A stretch of DNA of 64,000 nucleotides from Halichondria panicea (Eukaryota; Porifera; Demospongiae; Suberitida; Halichondriidae), in contig NC_087384.1 in assembly GCF_963675165.1 (NCBI RefSeq), forward strand, positions 3,176,315 to 3,240,314. The letters run 5' to 3'. Made by a program: the position numbers and the translations under genes. The notes under the pieces are model-generated. The model searched no databases and was not told the origin of the DNA. It saw only the letters and a list, made by a program, of their open reading frames with translations. Each line of letters begins with the position of its first letter. Position 1 is the first letter of the stretch. This document shows, in pieces, positions 1 through 12,264 of the stretch.

Positions 1-196
1 AAGTCTAAAACAGAGGTTGGTCATGTTAACACAAAGTTCGACTTACATGTAGTGGCGTTAAACGTAGATGTATTGGTGTGCTCCTTATTGGAGAGTAGTC
101 TTATGAAGCTGTGTTGAGTGCGGTATGCTGGACATGTGTGTCCCTGCCAATGTGTAAACATTGCTGCTATCCATCAGTTTATGTTCTTCTACGCAG

Positions 197-3100
197 GGGG
201 GCAATAGTCTTGCTGGTGAAGTGAGAAGTTTGCAACATAAACTCAGTGACACAGGGGAGACGGCTATCAAGCAGAGTGAGCGACTAAGAGAGGTGAGAGC
301 TGAGAAACGAACACTGGACCTGGAGTACTCGCAGCTCAAAATACGTCTGAACAAGGCTGAGGTACATGTACTGTACGTTATAAAGTGGGTCACAGTGCAG
401 GGCCGCCTTTTCGTGTGTACAAAGCTGATCTATTGGGCTGCACATGTGTCATGTATGTAGTAGCAATCAAGATCTTAGACTAGAAGACTATAGCCTTATA
501 CGTACACTGTATTCTCAGACATCAATTGATGGTGTGTGCGTTCCACTTGCTGTTTTAGGCTGACATGGACAAACTGAGAAAACAGGTAGAAGCCAAAAAC
601 AAGAGACTGAGCATCCTGAAACAGCTAGAGACAAAACTTGCTGAAACTGAAGCAGAGTTGTCCTCTCTACAAGAATCAGACAAGGTTTGCATGTGGCACT
701 ACATGTACATTGTGTTTGTAGGTAGAGGAGGGGGGGGGGAGGTCTAAAAGCCAGATAATTATTTCAATACCCTGTTAGTAGGCAACATCGCTGGCTATGG
801 AAATCCAGGGACATGCCTGGAAAATTGTTGTTAGTTAGATGATCTAGGTGAATTCTGGTGGGTTTTGGTGTGCCTTTGCATATACTCAGTCATGCAACTA
901 GTACCTGAATTTTAGGGAGGGGGATTTCAGCCAGATGGGATATCCCCCGTTCCTCCCCTCTCTGTGTGACACCCTGATGTACATAATTATGCATAGACAG
1001 TGGAAAATCAATGGTGCATGTACACGAGTGTGCATGCTAAATTTCTTTTTTTTCGAAAGGCACTGGATGTGGAGTTGGAGGTTGTCAAGGGTGAGAGAGA
1101 TCGTCTGATGACAGAGAGGGGCCAAATGAAGGTTGAGCTGCAGAGTGTCTCTGATAAGCTGGCCACAGAGGAACTGGTAATGATAAGCCACGTACATGTG
1201 TACTAGCTAGTACATGCATATACATGTACATATAGTTACGTGCATGTTATAATGGCAGTATTTTTGGCAGTGTATCTAAATTTATACTAGCTTGTTCAAC
1301 TGGAAATTTGTAGTACTACATGTAGCCCCGGCTAACAGTGTATACTGTGACTAATTCAACCCCCTGCAGACCCATGCCCTGCTCCAGAGGAAGGTGAAGC
1401 TACTGGAGGAAGAGGTGGCTGATAGTAAGACAACTGCAGAGGAGCTCACAGCTGCCCAGGATAAGTGGAAGACCCACAAGTGAGAAAAGCACAGCTACTG
1501 CACCTTACAATAAAAGTTTCCTGTCTCTATGCTGATTGTGTGGACTTATAGCTATAAAGAAATATGTACATGTAGAACAATAAGTATTTGTGCTGCAACA
1601 ATGACGTGTACATGTACATATACATGCTTGTTGTGAAACTCATTATGGTGATGTGTGTTTTGCTGCGCTTATGCAGGGCGACACTGATCAGTGATTTAGA
1701 GACTGCTGAGGCCAGACTGGACAATCACCTTACCACCATGGACAGGGTCAAAAATGCGAAGTAAACAATTACATGTACACAACTAGCAGTCAGTATAGAG
1801 TCAAAGTTAATGTTGTGCCTGTACAGTAGCATGTATATATGTACATGTACAGTGTACTTATGTCCAAATAACGTAGTGTCACAAGGCTGTACATTACCCG
1901 ATTGATTTTGGTTGTGTAAGTGCTGTACTAATGAATTTTATCTTTGTACGTATGTGATATGAAATACATGTACCTGTAGGATTGTTGCCGAGAAGAAGCA
2001 GGCAGAGTTGCTAGCCCAGCTGGAGGGGACTCAGACCTCACACAGTGAAGAGATAAGCGAGTATAAGGAGCAGCTTGACTCCCAAAAACAACTGGTTGCT
2101 ACATTAGACCAAAAGGTACATGACATGCATGCACAGAATTGTGTATACAGTATACTGTCTGACCTACATGTAACTTGTGTGTGGTATATGTACATACATG
2201 CATGTACATGTACATGTAAGAGTTGTGAGAACTAACCTAGCACAGTGCAGTCTTTTTTTGAAAAGCCATTCCTGGCCAAGTGACTTCTGCATACATGTAC
2301 ATTGTAGTTGAATCAAAATACAAGTTATGTACTGCACAGTACATGTGTGTACGCTGCACACTGTGAAAGTACGCTTCAGCTTTTATACACAATATACATA
2401 CATGTACAGTACATGTATATGTAGCAAGTGTCCTGTCATCTGTTTCAGGTGTTGACGGTAGAGAAGGAGTTTCAGCTCACTGAGCTCACTCTGAGGGAGA
2501 CCAAAAAAGACCTCGACACTGAGAAGGCTTGCTATTCGAAGACCTACGAAGACGTAAGCTAGTCCATTTTAGTTTAGTAAATCAGGCTGTGCACCTTATT
2601 GTACAATCATGTATACTGTAATGTTCTGAATACCATACATGTACGTGTACCAGGTCCCTAAGCCATACAGTATTACAGGTATGTGTTTATTTCAGTTGTT
2701 ATTACCTTGTGCAATATAATTATTATATACATGTAGGTGTACTATCACTTCCCAGGGTTTCATCTAGGATAAAAAGTTTGGGGGGAAGGTTTGGGCGCGC
2801 ATAAGCGTCTGATGTTGTATTAATTATGTCTGATGTTGTACTAATGTGATGATGGCATTATTCTTGTGGGGAAGCTGAGCATTTTGGGGGGGGAAGGTTC
2901 ACCCCTGTCCTCCCCCCCCCCCCCCCCCCCCACTAGATGAAACCCTGTATCTGATTCAAATCATTATCAGATGGATTGTCAGCTTTCATAATTTGTAATC
3001 GTCCCTTGTGCATGCAGCTGTACACTCTACACCGTGACTATCGTGTGCTCAAGGCAGCCTACAACAAACTGTGTAGAGAGAGTGAAGAACAGAAAAGTGA

Positions 3101-5811
3101 GCTGACCCTCACCACAGAGGTGAGAGATCGCATGCTGAGTGAGCAAAGGTCGGCAGCTGACGCCCATCAGCTGCAGGAGACACGAATGCAATCCACCATT
3201 GAGCAGCAGAGCAAGCTCATTGACTACCTGCAGGGGGTGGGAGTTTCTCCTCGATCCACCGGGCTCAGCAAACTAGCAAAGGTGTGGTTTAGCTGGGTTG
3301 GTTTCTTTTTATAGTGTGAATAGTAATTGTACTTAGCATTTCATAATCGTTAAGGAGTGGCGATTCAAATTGTCTAGGCTATTTTATTATCCCCCATTGC
3401 CAATCCTAAACTAAACTTTTCAGGTTGTAGTTAACGTTCTCTAAGAGTGGTTATAGAGATAGTTTCATGTACACATGTAGTACCGACATACATATGTTCT
3501 ATGCATGTACATGTATCCATCCCTGGGACACATTGTACTTAAATAGATACCCACTAAAACTTTAATTAGTCACGTACTGCTTAAACGTACGTGTGTCTTC
3601 TCACCAGAGCCTCAGGTTCGGCCGTAAAGGCAGAGACCCAGCGAAGGAGATAGCAGAGTGGAATAAACTCAAAAAGTTTATCGGCAAACCACAGAAAGGT
3701 AAATCAGTTTGATGTTCATTATAGTCTAGTCTAGTACTCTGTACACGAATATTCTTGCTAAACACAATCTTCCAAATCCTTTTATAACTCATACATACAT
3801 GTACATGTATGTTAGAGTTATTCAAGTTTTTACCCCAGGTATCAACATGTCTCAGAGCTCTGCCTCATCTCAAGAGCTCTCGCTGAGTGCCACCTCCTTC
3901 TCCCCTCCTGAAGTCATTACCTCACTAGATACTCCTCTCACTAGGTCCTCTAGGAAATCAAGACATCCAAAAAGTGCTGCATCGCCACAATTTGCCAAAC
4001 TTGATAAATCAACTGTTTTAAAGTTTCCTGTAACAAGTCTCGCTAAGGACAGTAAACAGGCAACGAATGAAGGTCTTGATTCTGGAGCAGACACTTCAGA
4101 AATGAATGTCTCCATGGAAGTGGCTAAAGAAAATGGTGGGCATAATTATATTTATGCTTCGTCTATCAAATGTCAGCACGGTCCCACATTGTATACCTAT
4201 ATGTACGTACATGTATGGTCGTACATGTAGAATAATCCGTGTATTGATCTCCGTCTGCTTATAGTTTCAGGTGCTGTTAAATTCACTGGAAAGAAACGTA
4301 AACGCCAAACGTCAGCAGGTATTATTAAAAGCCTTTTCTCCTTTGTTATTGGATTTTTAATTTCATTCTGCTTTAGGCGTTGAGAGTGATTGTAAAGAGC
4401 CCGCAGAGAAAATAAGGAGTATTCGTCACAACATCCCACACAAGTACGTACCTAGATAAAATGTCGTTTTAAACGTGCAAGTTCGAGCTTTTAGCTTCTT
4501 AGCTTTTTCGAGCTTTTATTCGACAACAAAACTTTAACATCAACGGTATGAAGAAGAGGGTACACAAGTAATTTCGACTTGGCCTACATTGTATGTACGT
4601 ATCCACACCATTGTAAAACTATGTTTACAGCTTCCAGCTCCGTAAGACTGGAATTCACAAGACATACAAATGTGTCGGATGCAAAGAGCCGATAAAAAAA
4701 CTACAGCGTTATGCTAAGTGTTCATGTGAGTTGTTGTTAGGCACTCATATATGGCGTAGTTTTCACATTACCTGCTATGCAAAGCATGCGACTAGTGTCA
4801 CATATTAAACCTGTTACACATGCACACGCACACCAACAACATCCAGATTGTCACATTGTTTGTCACCCATCCTGTATGGAAGGCTTCCCTAATGACTGTG
4901 GGCTGCCTGCTGAGCTCGCTGCACACACCCTCCCTAAACATACCTCCTCTGATAAACCACCGACACAGGAAGACAGAGAAATTACGCAAAATGAACTTAA
5001 TGAGTCAGAAATTTCTAGTACTAACCAACTTTTTACAGGACAAGACCAAGTGGTAGCTTCTACCCCCATCCTTGAGCCATTATCATTTAGAGCGACGCCA
5101 ACTGTGGTAAAATCTGAACGGCTAGCCTTACTAAGGTACATGTACATTGTAGGAGTTTGTGAAGACCGTTGGCAGGGTGTACGTGACATCGAGTATCAAT
5201 TAAGAGTATAAATATACATGAATTGTGCATGTGATTACTAATTTAAAAGCTTAATAATACTCGTTTCTTACAGGGGCAGCCTTAAAACTCTTGGATGGCT
5301 TCTATTAAAGAAAGACTCTCTTCATTTTTATGATAGAAATCCTGATCACAGTGTCACTAGGAAACCTCTCTGCTCATTCGACTTCACCTCCTCCGACAGT
5401 GTATATCACATCCTCACTGCAATCACTGAGAGAAACGAACTCTTTCGATACTCCGAGAAGCAGCTCACCTGTGCTTTCGGTCTAAGGAAGTACTCTAATA
5501 ACAATCTAGATCAACAAAAAGTGATATTTCTGGCTCCTTCACTTCAGAATAAAATAGAGTGGGTAGAAGCAATTGGTGAAGTGTTGTCAGCCCTCACTTT
5601 GATACGGGAGCAGCTAGTGTACGGCGATGCTGACGATGGGAAAGTTGTGGTCACCAAGAGGAGGTCACTCAAGGCTGTCTCCATTGTCCCGTTTGTGAAG
5701 ACTTCTCGTCGGAGTGGAGATGGAGTGTCAGTTGGTGGCAGTGAACTGGATATGTCCATTCGATCATCTATGTTGAACGATAGTGAACCTAGTTTAGAAA
5801 GTGTTGTGTAA
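197..5811 (+). CDS. Citron-like protein, 3' part (coiled coil - C1 - PH)
   Basis: Fifteen exons join in phase: 197-361, 559-684, 1060-1176, 1370-1479, 1677-1760, 1980-2115, 2449-2553, 3018-3281, 3608-3698, 3839-4135, 4271-4318, 4377-4443, 4631-4725, 4847-5135, 5274-5811. They give about 843 residues; the 5' end lies outside the window. The first eight exons are charged heptad-rich coiled coil. Exons 12-14 encode a C1 zinc domain (CVGC, CHIVCHPSC, then CGLPAELAAH, very close to citron's CGLPAEYATH). The last exon carries a PH domain ending in FLAPSLQNKIEWVEAI. Citron kinases are Rho effectors acting in cytokinesis; any kinase domain would be upstream. Unlike vertebrate citron, the frame stops after PH with no CNH domain. 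The C-terminus ESVV fits a class I PDZ ligand. Exon 11 holds a basic KKRKRQ patch. Citron is preferred over MRCK/ROCK because of the C1 sequence. Confidence 0.85.
2753..2947. mobile_element. MITE in citron intron 8-side spacer
   Basis: Terminal inverted repeats CAGGGTTTCATCTAG and CTAGATGAAACCCTG bound about 195 bp in the intron between the exons ending at 2553 and starting at 3018. A run of about 22 C lies near the right end. No coding sequence is visible. The CAGGG terminus suggests a hAT- or Tc1-like non-autonomous element. Confidence 0.7.
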
Positions 5812-6092
5812 CCATAATAATTATTATACTAGCTGGTAACACGCACGTGTTTATCCCTTCTCATAGTACTATACGACATTACGTGTGTGTTCAATCGATC
5901 TTGTCACTAGCATTTAATACCATGACTGTACTGTTACATGTACCTATATATTACAATGTAAAAACGAAAATACTAATTTTATGTTCTCCCTCAGGTTTAC
6001 TGTCATAAACCACTGTACACTGTACATTAACTATTGCGATAATTATTATAATTCACGTACAAAAACATTCAGTTTAAGGTTTATCATTGTTG
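5812..6092. other. Intergenic, convergent 3' ends
   Basis: AT-rich spacer between the stop of the citron-like gene (+) and the stop of the small membrane protein gene (-). It holds several AATTATTAT-type stretches but no recognisable gene. A homologous copy follows the duplicated citron exon near 39527-39798. Confidence 0.6.
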
Positions 6093-8189
6093 TCATGTGA
6101 CCTCGTATTTCCTTGGTCTAGGTAGAGGGGCATACACACACACCGCCAAAACCAGCATCACCACCACTGTTCCACCAACCACTCCAACAGTCAGCCCTGA
6201 TATCATGAAGAGAACAATTAACATTAATCCAAATGTTCACACACATGCAGGTGCATGCATGCACGTACATTTTGGCAAAATTGTTGTGCATCAATGCCTG
6301 GAAACCACACCCACCAATTAAGCTTTACATGCATGTGAAACAGTGCAAAATAGGAGTTTTCGCATTACTGCTCTACCAACATTTTGCACCTCACGAACAT
6401 TTTCTGCTATATAATTATACGATACATAATTTATACGTTGTCAAGGTAACAAGGGTGTAATAAAAGTCATACAGTTCCTTCCGTATTATATACATTATTA
6501 TATCCATTAATGTTGACTCACCATGAGGGCGTGACCCCGTCAACAGATCTACTTATAATTAATACCATTTGGCCTGCCATGGCATCCAGGTTGCCCGCAA
6601 TCACGGCATGATCGGGAGCTGGCCCTCGAGCAAGTGGTCACTAATAATTAACTCAGGGTAGACATTAATTATTAACGTGTGCTTCGGGCTCTAGCTATGG
6701 ATCACGTGACTGTAATTACAGGGGGCAGTTGTATGATGTAGACCGTGATTAGCTGGGGGTCCCAACTGGTCCCTGTAAAGAGCAACCCAAAACCTCACGT
6801 CCTCAGACGGAAATAATATTATGAAAGGGGAAGACTGGGGAAGGAGGGTGGGATCAGAGTACGGGGACAGCTTCTTGAGTTCTGGAAGAGCATGCGCCAT
6901 GCAGACGTGATGCCAATTAAGTCCCCAACAAACTTGTTGCAGACCCTCGATCCAATGCATTTCTAAGCCCCCTCGATCCTATAGCTCGATCTTGTTATCT
7001 GCGATTAGCCTCATGCCAATCCTATAAACTGACCATGGGTTCTCGTTCCTTGATATAATTGCCAATGATCGACACATTAATTTTTATTTATTATAATTAT
7101 TATGTATAATTATAGAAATTATTTAGCTGTGCATAATACATGTATAACATGCCGATTAATGTACGGCTCTCGATCCCTCACTTGTTTCGATAGTTGTGGT
7201 TTCCCTGCCAATTATTACGTTAATGTTTTTGGTTGGACTTAATGTAGTTTAAGGGAAGGTTAAACGTAGTTAATGGTGACGGTAGTCCTAGCGGATACGC
7301 TATAAGCACATCCTGCCGTATCGCGGGGTGCACTTCTATTCTAGGTAGCACTATACATGTAATTATAATTATTATAATTAGTATTATATATTAGTATTAG
7401 AAGAAAGGCGGTAGTAAGCTTTACGTAGCGTAGCCTTGAGGAATGGCTACTACGTTCTCTCACTAGCAAAGTGCCCTCCAATATAAGCGCCAAACTGTTT
7501 TTCTCTTGTTCTTTGGCGCTGTAATTGTATAGTACAAATTAGTATAGCGAAACAGTTACAGCCAAATAGTTTGTGAGCCCACTTTAGCAACTTGGACAGA
7601 AAATTATTTTAGAGGAGTCCTGTCTGTGCAGTGCATTTGAGTCACAATCATGATAGAGAATTATGGAGACAAATATAGCTAGCCAAGTTTTGTTGTAAAC
7701 ACTGTACTTGTGCCTATACAATGAAACCAAGCTGCTTACTAAAGCAGCATTAAAACACGTGATTTTAGGTGGAAGGATTTAGTGCTGTCATCCCCCAATT
7801 TAAAACCCCCGTGTTGACTGGGGCAACCAAACAATTGGACACATCACAGGTAGTAAAAGCAGTCTATATAAATACGCAAGGCCAGGTCAAATTCCCCAGT
7901 GCGAGGCCAACATTTCAAGTCAAATTAGAGTCAAATTCCCTGTATGTCATTGATAGGTGCATATAGCTATTGGCTTATTATAATAGACTCTACAATGTAC
8001 GCCCTTGATAATAATGGTCGATCTACAGAGTCTACCCATGAATATCTTACCTGGTTGTATTGGTCCCAGAAAATCTAGTGGTGAGAATGCTTTTTCAGGG
8101 TTTGGTATCAAATCATCACCTTGAGCTGGCTGACATGACAGTAAGGTCAGGACAAGGACAACAGAGGAAAACAGGAGAGTTGTTGTCAT
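6093..8189 (-). CDS. Tiny type I membrane protein, copy A
   Basis: Two minus-strand exons join at phase 1. Exon 8189-8051 encodes a signal peptide (MTTTLLFSSVVLVLTLL, cleavage likely after the QPAQG region) and a short acidic/proline stretch ending FLGPIQPG. Its donor is GTAAGA. Exon 6196-6093 has a good pyrimidine tract and ATATCAG acceptor and encodes a membrane segment (GLTVGVVGGTVVVMLVLAVC) and a short tail, APLPRPRKYEVT, then stop. The product would be 80 residues, with the N-terminus outside and a 12-16 residue cytoplasmic tail. Extra middle exons cannot be excluded. Both exons recur with intact frame and splice sites at 39799-42456, which argues that this is a real gene. It is divergent from the caspase-SEFIR gene, with 189 bp between start codons. 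No family is recognised. Confidence 0.55.
6232..7768. other. Intron of the small membrane protein gene
   Basis: AT-rich sequence with fragments of MITE ends: CGAACATTTTCTGCTATATA near 6400, and a motif pair around 7390-7535 resembling the AGAAGAAAGGCGGTA and GGCGCTGTAATT ends of the element at 49491-49631. I see no convincing exon. A possible plus-strand splice-bounded block at 7769-7849 is not conserved in the second copy. Confidence 0.4.
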
Positions 8190-8378
8190 CTTGGTAGATT
8201 TTGCTGAGTTAGCTAGTTAAACCTGAGGGGAAGATCCCTATTTAAATTGCTACTCAATCGTGGTGATGTAATATTAAGATCTCAGATCTATCTCCCTTTC
8301 TTGTCAGATCAGAGAAAAGTCTGGACAAAGCTTTAAATTCCTACAGTCGATCAGCAGTTGGTACCTTTGGATAGAAGT
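8190..8378. promoter_or_regulatory. Putative bidirectional promoter, copy A
   Basis: The 189 bp between the start codon of the minus-strand membrane protein and the first ATG of the caspase-SEFIR gene must contain both promoters if the starts are right. It contains a TATTTAAA-like box near 8240 and AGATCTCAGATCT around 8278-8290. The same arrangement, with related sequence, occurs at 42457-42651. Confidence 0.45.
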
Positions 8379-11354
8379 ATGGCTTATCGAGACAGTTTAC
8401 CGACTCAGTATTCCCTGGCCGCTCAGGAACGCTCGATTTATGATAATATGAGCATTAGAGAACTTATCATTGCTAACAACACACCATATCCCCAAGAGAG
8501 TGGCAGCTCTGTGCCCATGTATATTAATCCCACAAGTTCTCACCATCCTACTCAAGTAAGCTCGAGTGATGCCACTGTTATTGAGAGCCCACAAATTGCA
8601 TTTGGTAGCGCAACACATTCTGTCTGGTATCAGAATATGACTGTCTACAACAACGAGGCAAATAGATATGACGAGTATAACATGCATTATGACATCGGAC
8701 GGCCGCCAGGTTATGCCATACTCTTGGGCAATGATCGCGAATACCCAGCAGATCCTGAATTGTTACCGGTCATGAAAGATCTCAGACTTATGAATGACGT
8801 ATTACATAGCTGTGGGTGGAAGGTTAGCCCGATTGCCGGCCACCCTGATATGACCTCAAAACAGTTTGATGCTATGTTCAATCCAATCCTTTCTTCTGAT
8901 TTTAATCAGTACTCTTGCTTCATGTTCTACTACACCGGCCATGGGAATTCCAAAGGCTTGCTACTGAGTGATGGCTGCTGTAAGCCGTATGTCGACATTG
9001 TACAGAGAGTCTCCTCGATTTATTCTCTAGTAGGAAAACCGAAGATTTTCATCTTTGACAGCTGCCGCTCTGGAAAAGAAAAATCTCATCATTGGAATTT
9101 CTTTAAGGGAATCCTCAGAGCTCATGTCGAAAATGTATCTGTAAACTATCCACCTTCCGACACACTCATTTGCTACTCAGCCAATGAAGGCATGCAAGGT
9201 TACTCCCATGATAATTATGGAAGCTGTTACACTTTTCACCTGGCGGCTAAGCTAAGGCAGTTCTGGAATACACTCACTTTCACTGAGATTGTCACGCTCG
9301 TGCATGGCTGGACTGTTCAACTAGCTCAACAGTGGGGGAAAGGCCAACAGCCTGTGGTGTACAATGCTCTCAACCGCCTACTGATGTTTGGTGGTAAGTG
9401 TGTTGTTTTGTCTTATGGACATGGCATGTCAATATTTCTTAATGTACCCAGGATGTGACGTGTCTCAGTACTCACAGAAAATGTTCCATGGTAAGTTTTT
9501 ATAGGGCGTAGATGTACATAATAGGTACCGTATAGCGGGAAGTTTTTGCGGGTGCCGTTTGGCTCCAGAGCCCTCAGCAGAAATGTTTAATATTCGTGTT
9601 GTATTGTCAGGAAACCACATCCACCAATAGCTTTGCATGTGAACCGGTGCGTGGGAGTTTATCTCACTTTCACGATAACTGCTCTGCCCTCAAAAAACGT
9701 GAAATTTTGCACCTCACGAAAATTTCCCGCTATATGCAGGAATATATAACACACACTAAAATATTGGCCGTTACAGAGAGGTGTCTAATTATGCATCATC
9801 CACATGTATGCTTCGAGTTAATTCATCTTCTAGCGAAACTTGGACTGAACTGAATGCTTCTCTAGGTCTTGAAAATACTGCAGAGGCAAGCAGATCTTCA
9901 CACCTACATGTATTTCACAATAATGTTCTGCTTGTCCAAAATGTGGCTGACGGTTAGGGAGTTAGTTAATTTCTATTGAAAAAGCTGATTAGAGCAGAAA
10001 GCTGGTCGTTATACGGAATAGCAAGGTGGTTCTTCCGTTTGTCAAGCATAGTTTTTACGGTATGGCTGAAATCGGAACCTTAGCTTTTTTGCCGTATTGG
10101 TCATTATTTAGGGGTGGGGTCGGCCGTTAAATGGGGTTCCACTGTATGTATGTGTGCGTGCATTCTATAACTGCATGCTCAACAGTAACATAATTAGGCA
10201 TCTAGCTGACATTGGGTAAAGCTTGAGTTGTGGAGGCAGTTGCAGTTTCTTCTAGAGAGTTTGCTACTTCTAAAGAGCCATTGTCGTATCTATCCATTCA
10301 AGATGTTTTTATCATGTCACTTGTTGATTATTGTTTCCACTGGGATGCTACGTACCAATTAAACCACACTCTAGAGCTCATCCTGTACTAGCTATAGCAA
10401 AACCTACAACACTTTATAATTTTGTTCACTAGTGTGTCTGCATATCTATAGATTCAGTACCAACAATTCATTTTGCCTTTATGTTCACTATAATCTTTAT
10501 ACATTCAGTACCCAACAACCCGTCGACTCAGAGGTCAAGTTTCTCATATATTGTTAAGGGAAATGGACCGAATTCTCTCGAAAGTGATGGTAAAATTTGA
10601 TACCGTAACTCTTTCCATGATAATGTATGACGTTTTGCTCTGAAGTACATACATGTACTTTTAGAAGCATCTTTAGTTTGTGGTTTGTTTCTATATAGTG
10701 GCCACAGATGCTATCCGGACAGATCGACTCCTTAGTGCCCAGTTCAAAACCAAGCAAGATGTCACCAACAACCTTCCGAGACTCGGCCAAGGTGTGAGTG
10801 TGTTCGTCTGCTATGCTCCAGACCCAGAATCCCCATACTATGATCCCAAAGAACGAAAAGATGAAATTGTCCGCAACCAGACTCAGATAACTCACTTGAT
10901 TTGTGACTTGGAGCGTATTGGTTTCTCAGTCATCTCTGATCTCCATCTTGGCAACTCCCAACCTAGGAACTGGCTTCAGTGGTACGTGTCTCGCATAGAG
11001 CTATGTGACTACCTCATCATGGTCTGTTCACCTGCGTTCAAAGAGCTGTTCTCTTGTGACAAGCAAAAGTTTCCAATTGCAGATGAGCGTGCCTCTTGGT
11101 TTCTTACTTACCGTAATGCCATGTATGCGGAGATTTCTGAGGAGGTGAAGGATTCACCCTCTGGCAGTAAATTTGTACCTGTGATCATTGATGACTCGTT
11201 CCCACCACAAGACTGTGTACCTACTCTACTGCTGACAGCCACTAAGTATCAGCTCAACCAGAAAGTTCCTCGAGAGTTCAAGTATGACAACATGTATGGA
11301 GGCTTCGAGCAGCTCGTTTGTCGAATGGCTGGTATTGACAGGGGTAAGTGCTAA
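8379..11354 (+). CDS. Caspase-SEFIR protein, copy A, truncated by a transposon
   Basis: Exons: 8379-9393 (caspase), 9452-9490, 10509-10589 and 10699 onward (SEFIR), all joined at phase 1. The SEFIR exon reads to a stop at 11352-11354 inside inserted DNA. The caspase exon has a Ser/Thr-rich N-terminus, then a p20/p10-type fold with YYTGHG (His188) and FIFDSCRS (Cys229), closer to metacaspase/paracaspase motifs than to QACRG. The SEFIR part begins VFVCYAPD and includes the LQWYVSRIELCDYLIMVCSP segment. Compared with copy C, the proline-rich linker and death domain are missing. A 913-bp foldback element starts at 11342, inside the codon run for AGIDR. A GTAAGT donor created at the element edge could splice onward, but I find no death-domain exon before 18.2 kb. 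Probably a truncated signalling protein or a young pseudogene. Confidence 0.75.
9526..9735. mobile_element. MITE, CCGTATAGCGGG family, in copy A intron
   Basis: The left end TACCGTATAGCGGGAAG and right end AAATTTCCCGCTATA are inverted and about 210 bp apart. The same family is clearer at 50049-50258 and 60389-60626. Homologous, partly deleted copies sit at the matching intron position of copy B (35902-36097) and copy C (43796 onward), so the insertion predates the gene duplications. Confidence 0.65.
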
Positions 11355-12254
11355 GCATGGACTCTGGACTGGACTGGACTGTGGACTGGACTGTGCATGT
11401 GGCCGGGCAATGCTAGCGCTTTTATAGCTAGCTAGCCGGCTTTAGCCATATTGCTTGCTGTACGTTACAAATCCTGAAGGTGCCAGACAAATTAACAAGC
11501 AGTAAGCAAGCCTACCATTTCACCCTCAGTGTCCCTATTAAATATCAGTGTCCCTATATGCTACTCTGCCATAATTACTCTACCCCTAAAATGCACACAT
11601 TGATACTAAACATTAAGAACAAAAATTCACAGGAGTAACTGTGCTGCTGCTGAGTTTTAACATTTTTAACGCCAGGTGGAACAAACTTGCCAGGATGACA
11701 AACTGCTGTGATGGAGGATATAGATCTAATTATAGTGGTAGTGTGCTGTTGGCTCTAGACCTTTATTTAGGTTTGCTCGAGTGTCTGTAAGGCCTTCTTT
11801 CAAATCGTACTATTGCCAGTGTATAGAGGCAATGGTATAGGAGTTCCTCTTGCAGCCTTGACACACTGTACTAAGAATGAATTGCAGGTGTTACAGGCTG
11901 GTATACGGTACTGGTGGTGCTCCTTGCGTACTCTCGGTGCGGTGCTAGTAGTGGTGTGTACGTGTGCTCGTAGAAGATTCTGTGTGGTGAAAACTGCCCA
12001 GGAGCAAAATTATGAATAGGCCTAGAAGCTAAGATGGCTCAAACTATTTGAGGGGTATGGCAGAGTAGCGTATAAGACATTGCCAGGGGATATTAGGGAC
12101 ACTGAGGGTGAAATGGTAGGCTTGCTTACTGCTTGTTGATTTATCTGGCAGCTTACAGTACAGCAAGCAATGGCTAGCTACATTGCCCACATGCACAGTC
12201 TCTAGTCTAGTCCAGTCCAGTCCAGTCCAGAGTCCATGTTTTGCACTATACCCA
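11342..12254. mobile_element. Foldback transposon interrupting copy A
   Basis: Long inverted arms (about 11342-11570 and 12047-12254) share the CATGGACTCTGG and CAGTGTCCCTA stretches and a GGACT tandem. Direct repeats flank the element: GTATTGACAG at 11332-11341 and again at 12255-12264. Copies B and C have a single uninterrupted GTATTGACAG followed by AAACAAATTGG, i.e. the empty site. The 9-10 bp duplication suits Mutator-like or foldback elements. No transposase is visible in the roughly 480-bp centre. Confidence 0.85.
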
Positions 12255-12264
12255 GTATTGACAG

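Noticed and set aside
7769..7966. Plus-strand splice-bounded open block between A/G acceptor and CAG|GTAGTA donor
   Set aside because: The second copy (40990-41160) carries a micro-inversion and indels that break the frame, so coding use is unlikely.
9866..9915. GTCTTGAAAATACTGCAGAGGCAAG block after a CTAG acceptor, conserved in all three copies, as an extra exon
   Set aside because: No shared phase-1 donor; the available GT sites give the wrong phase, so it was left out of the gene models.
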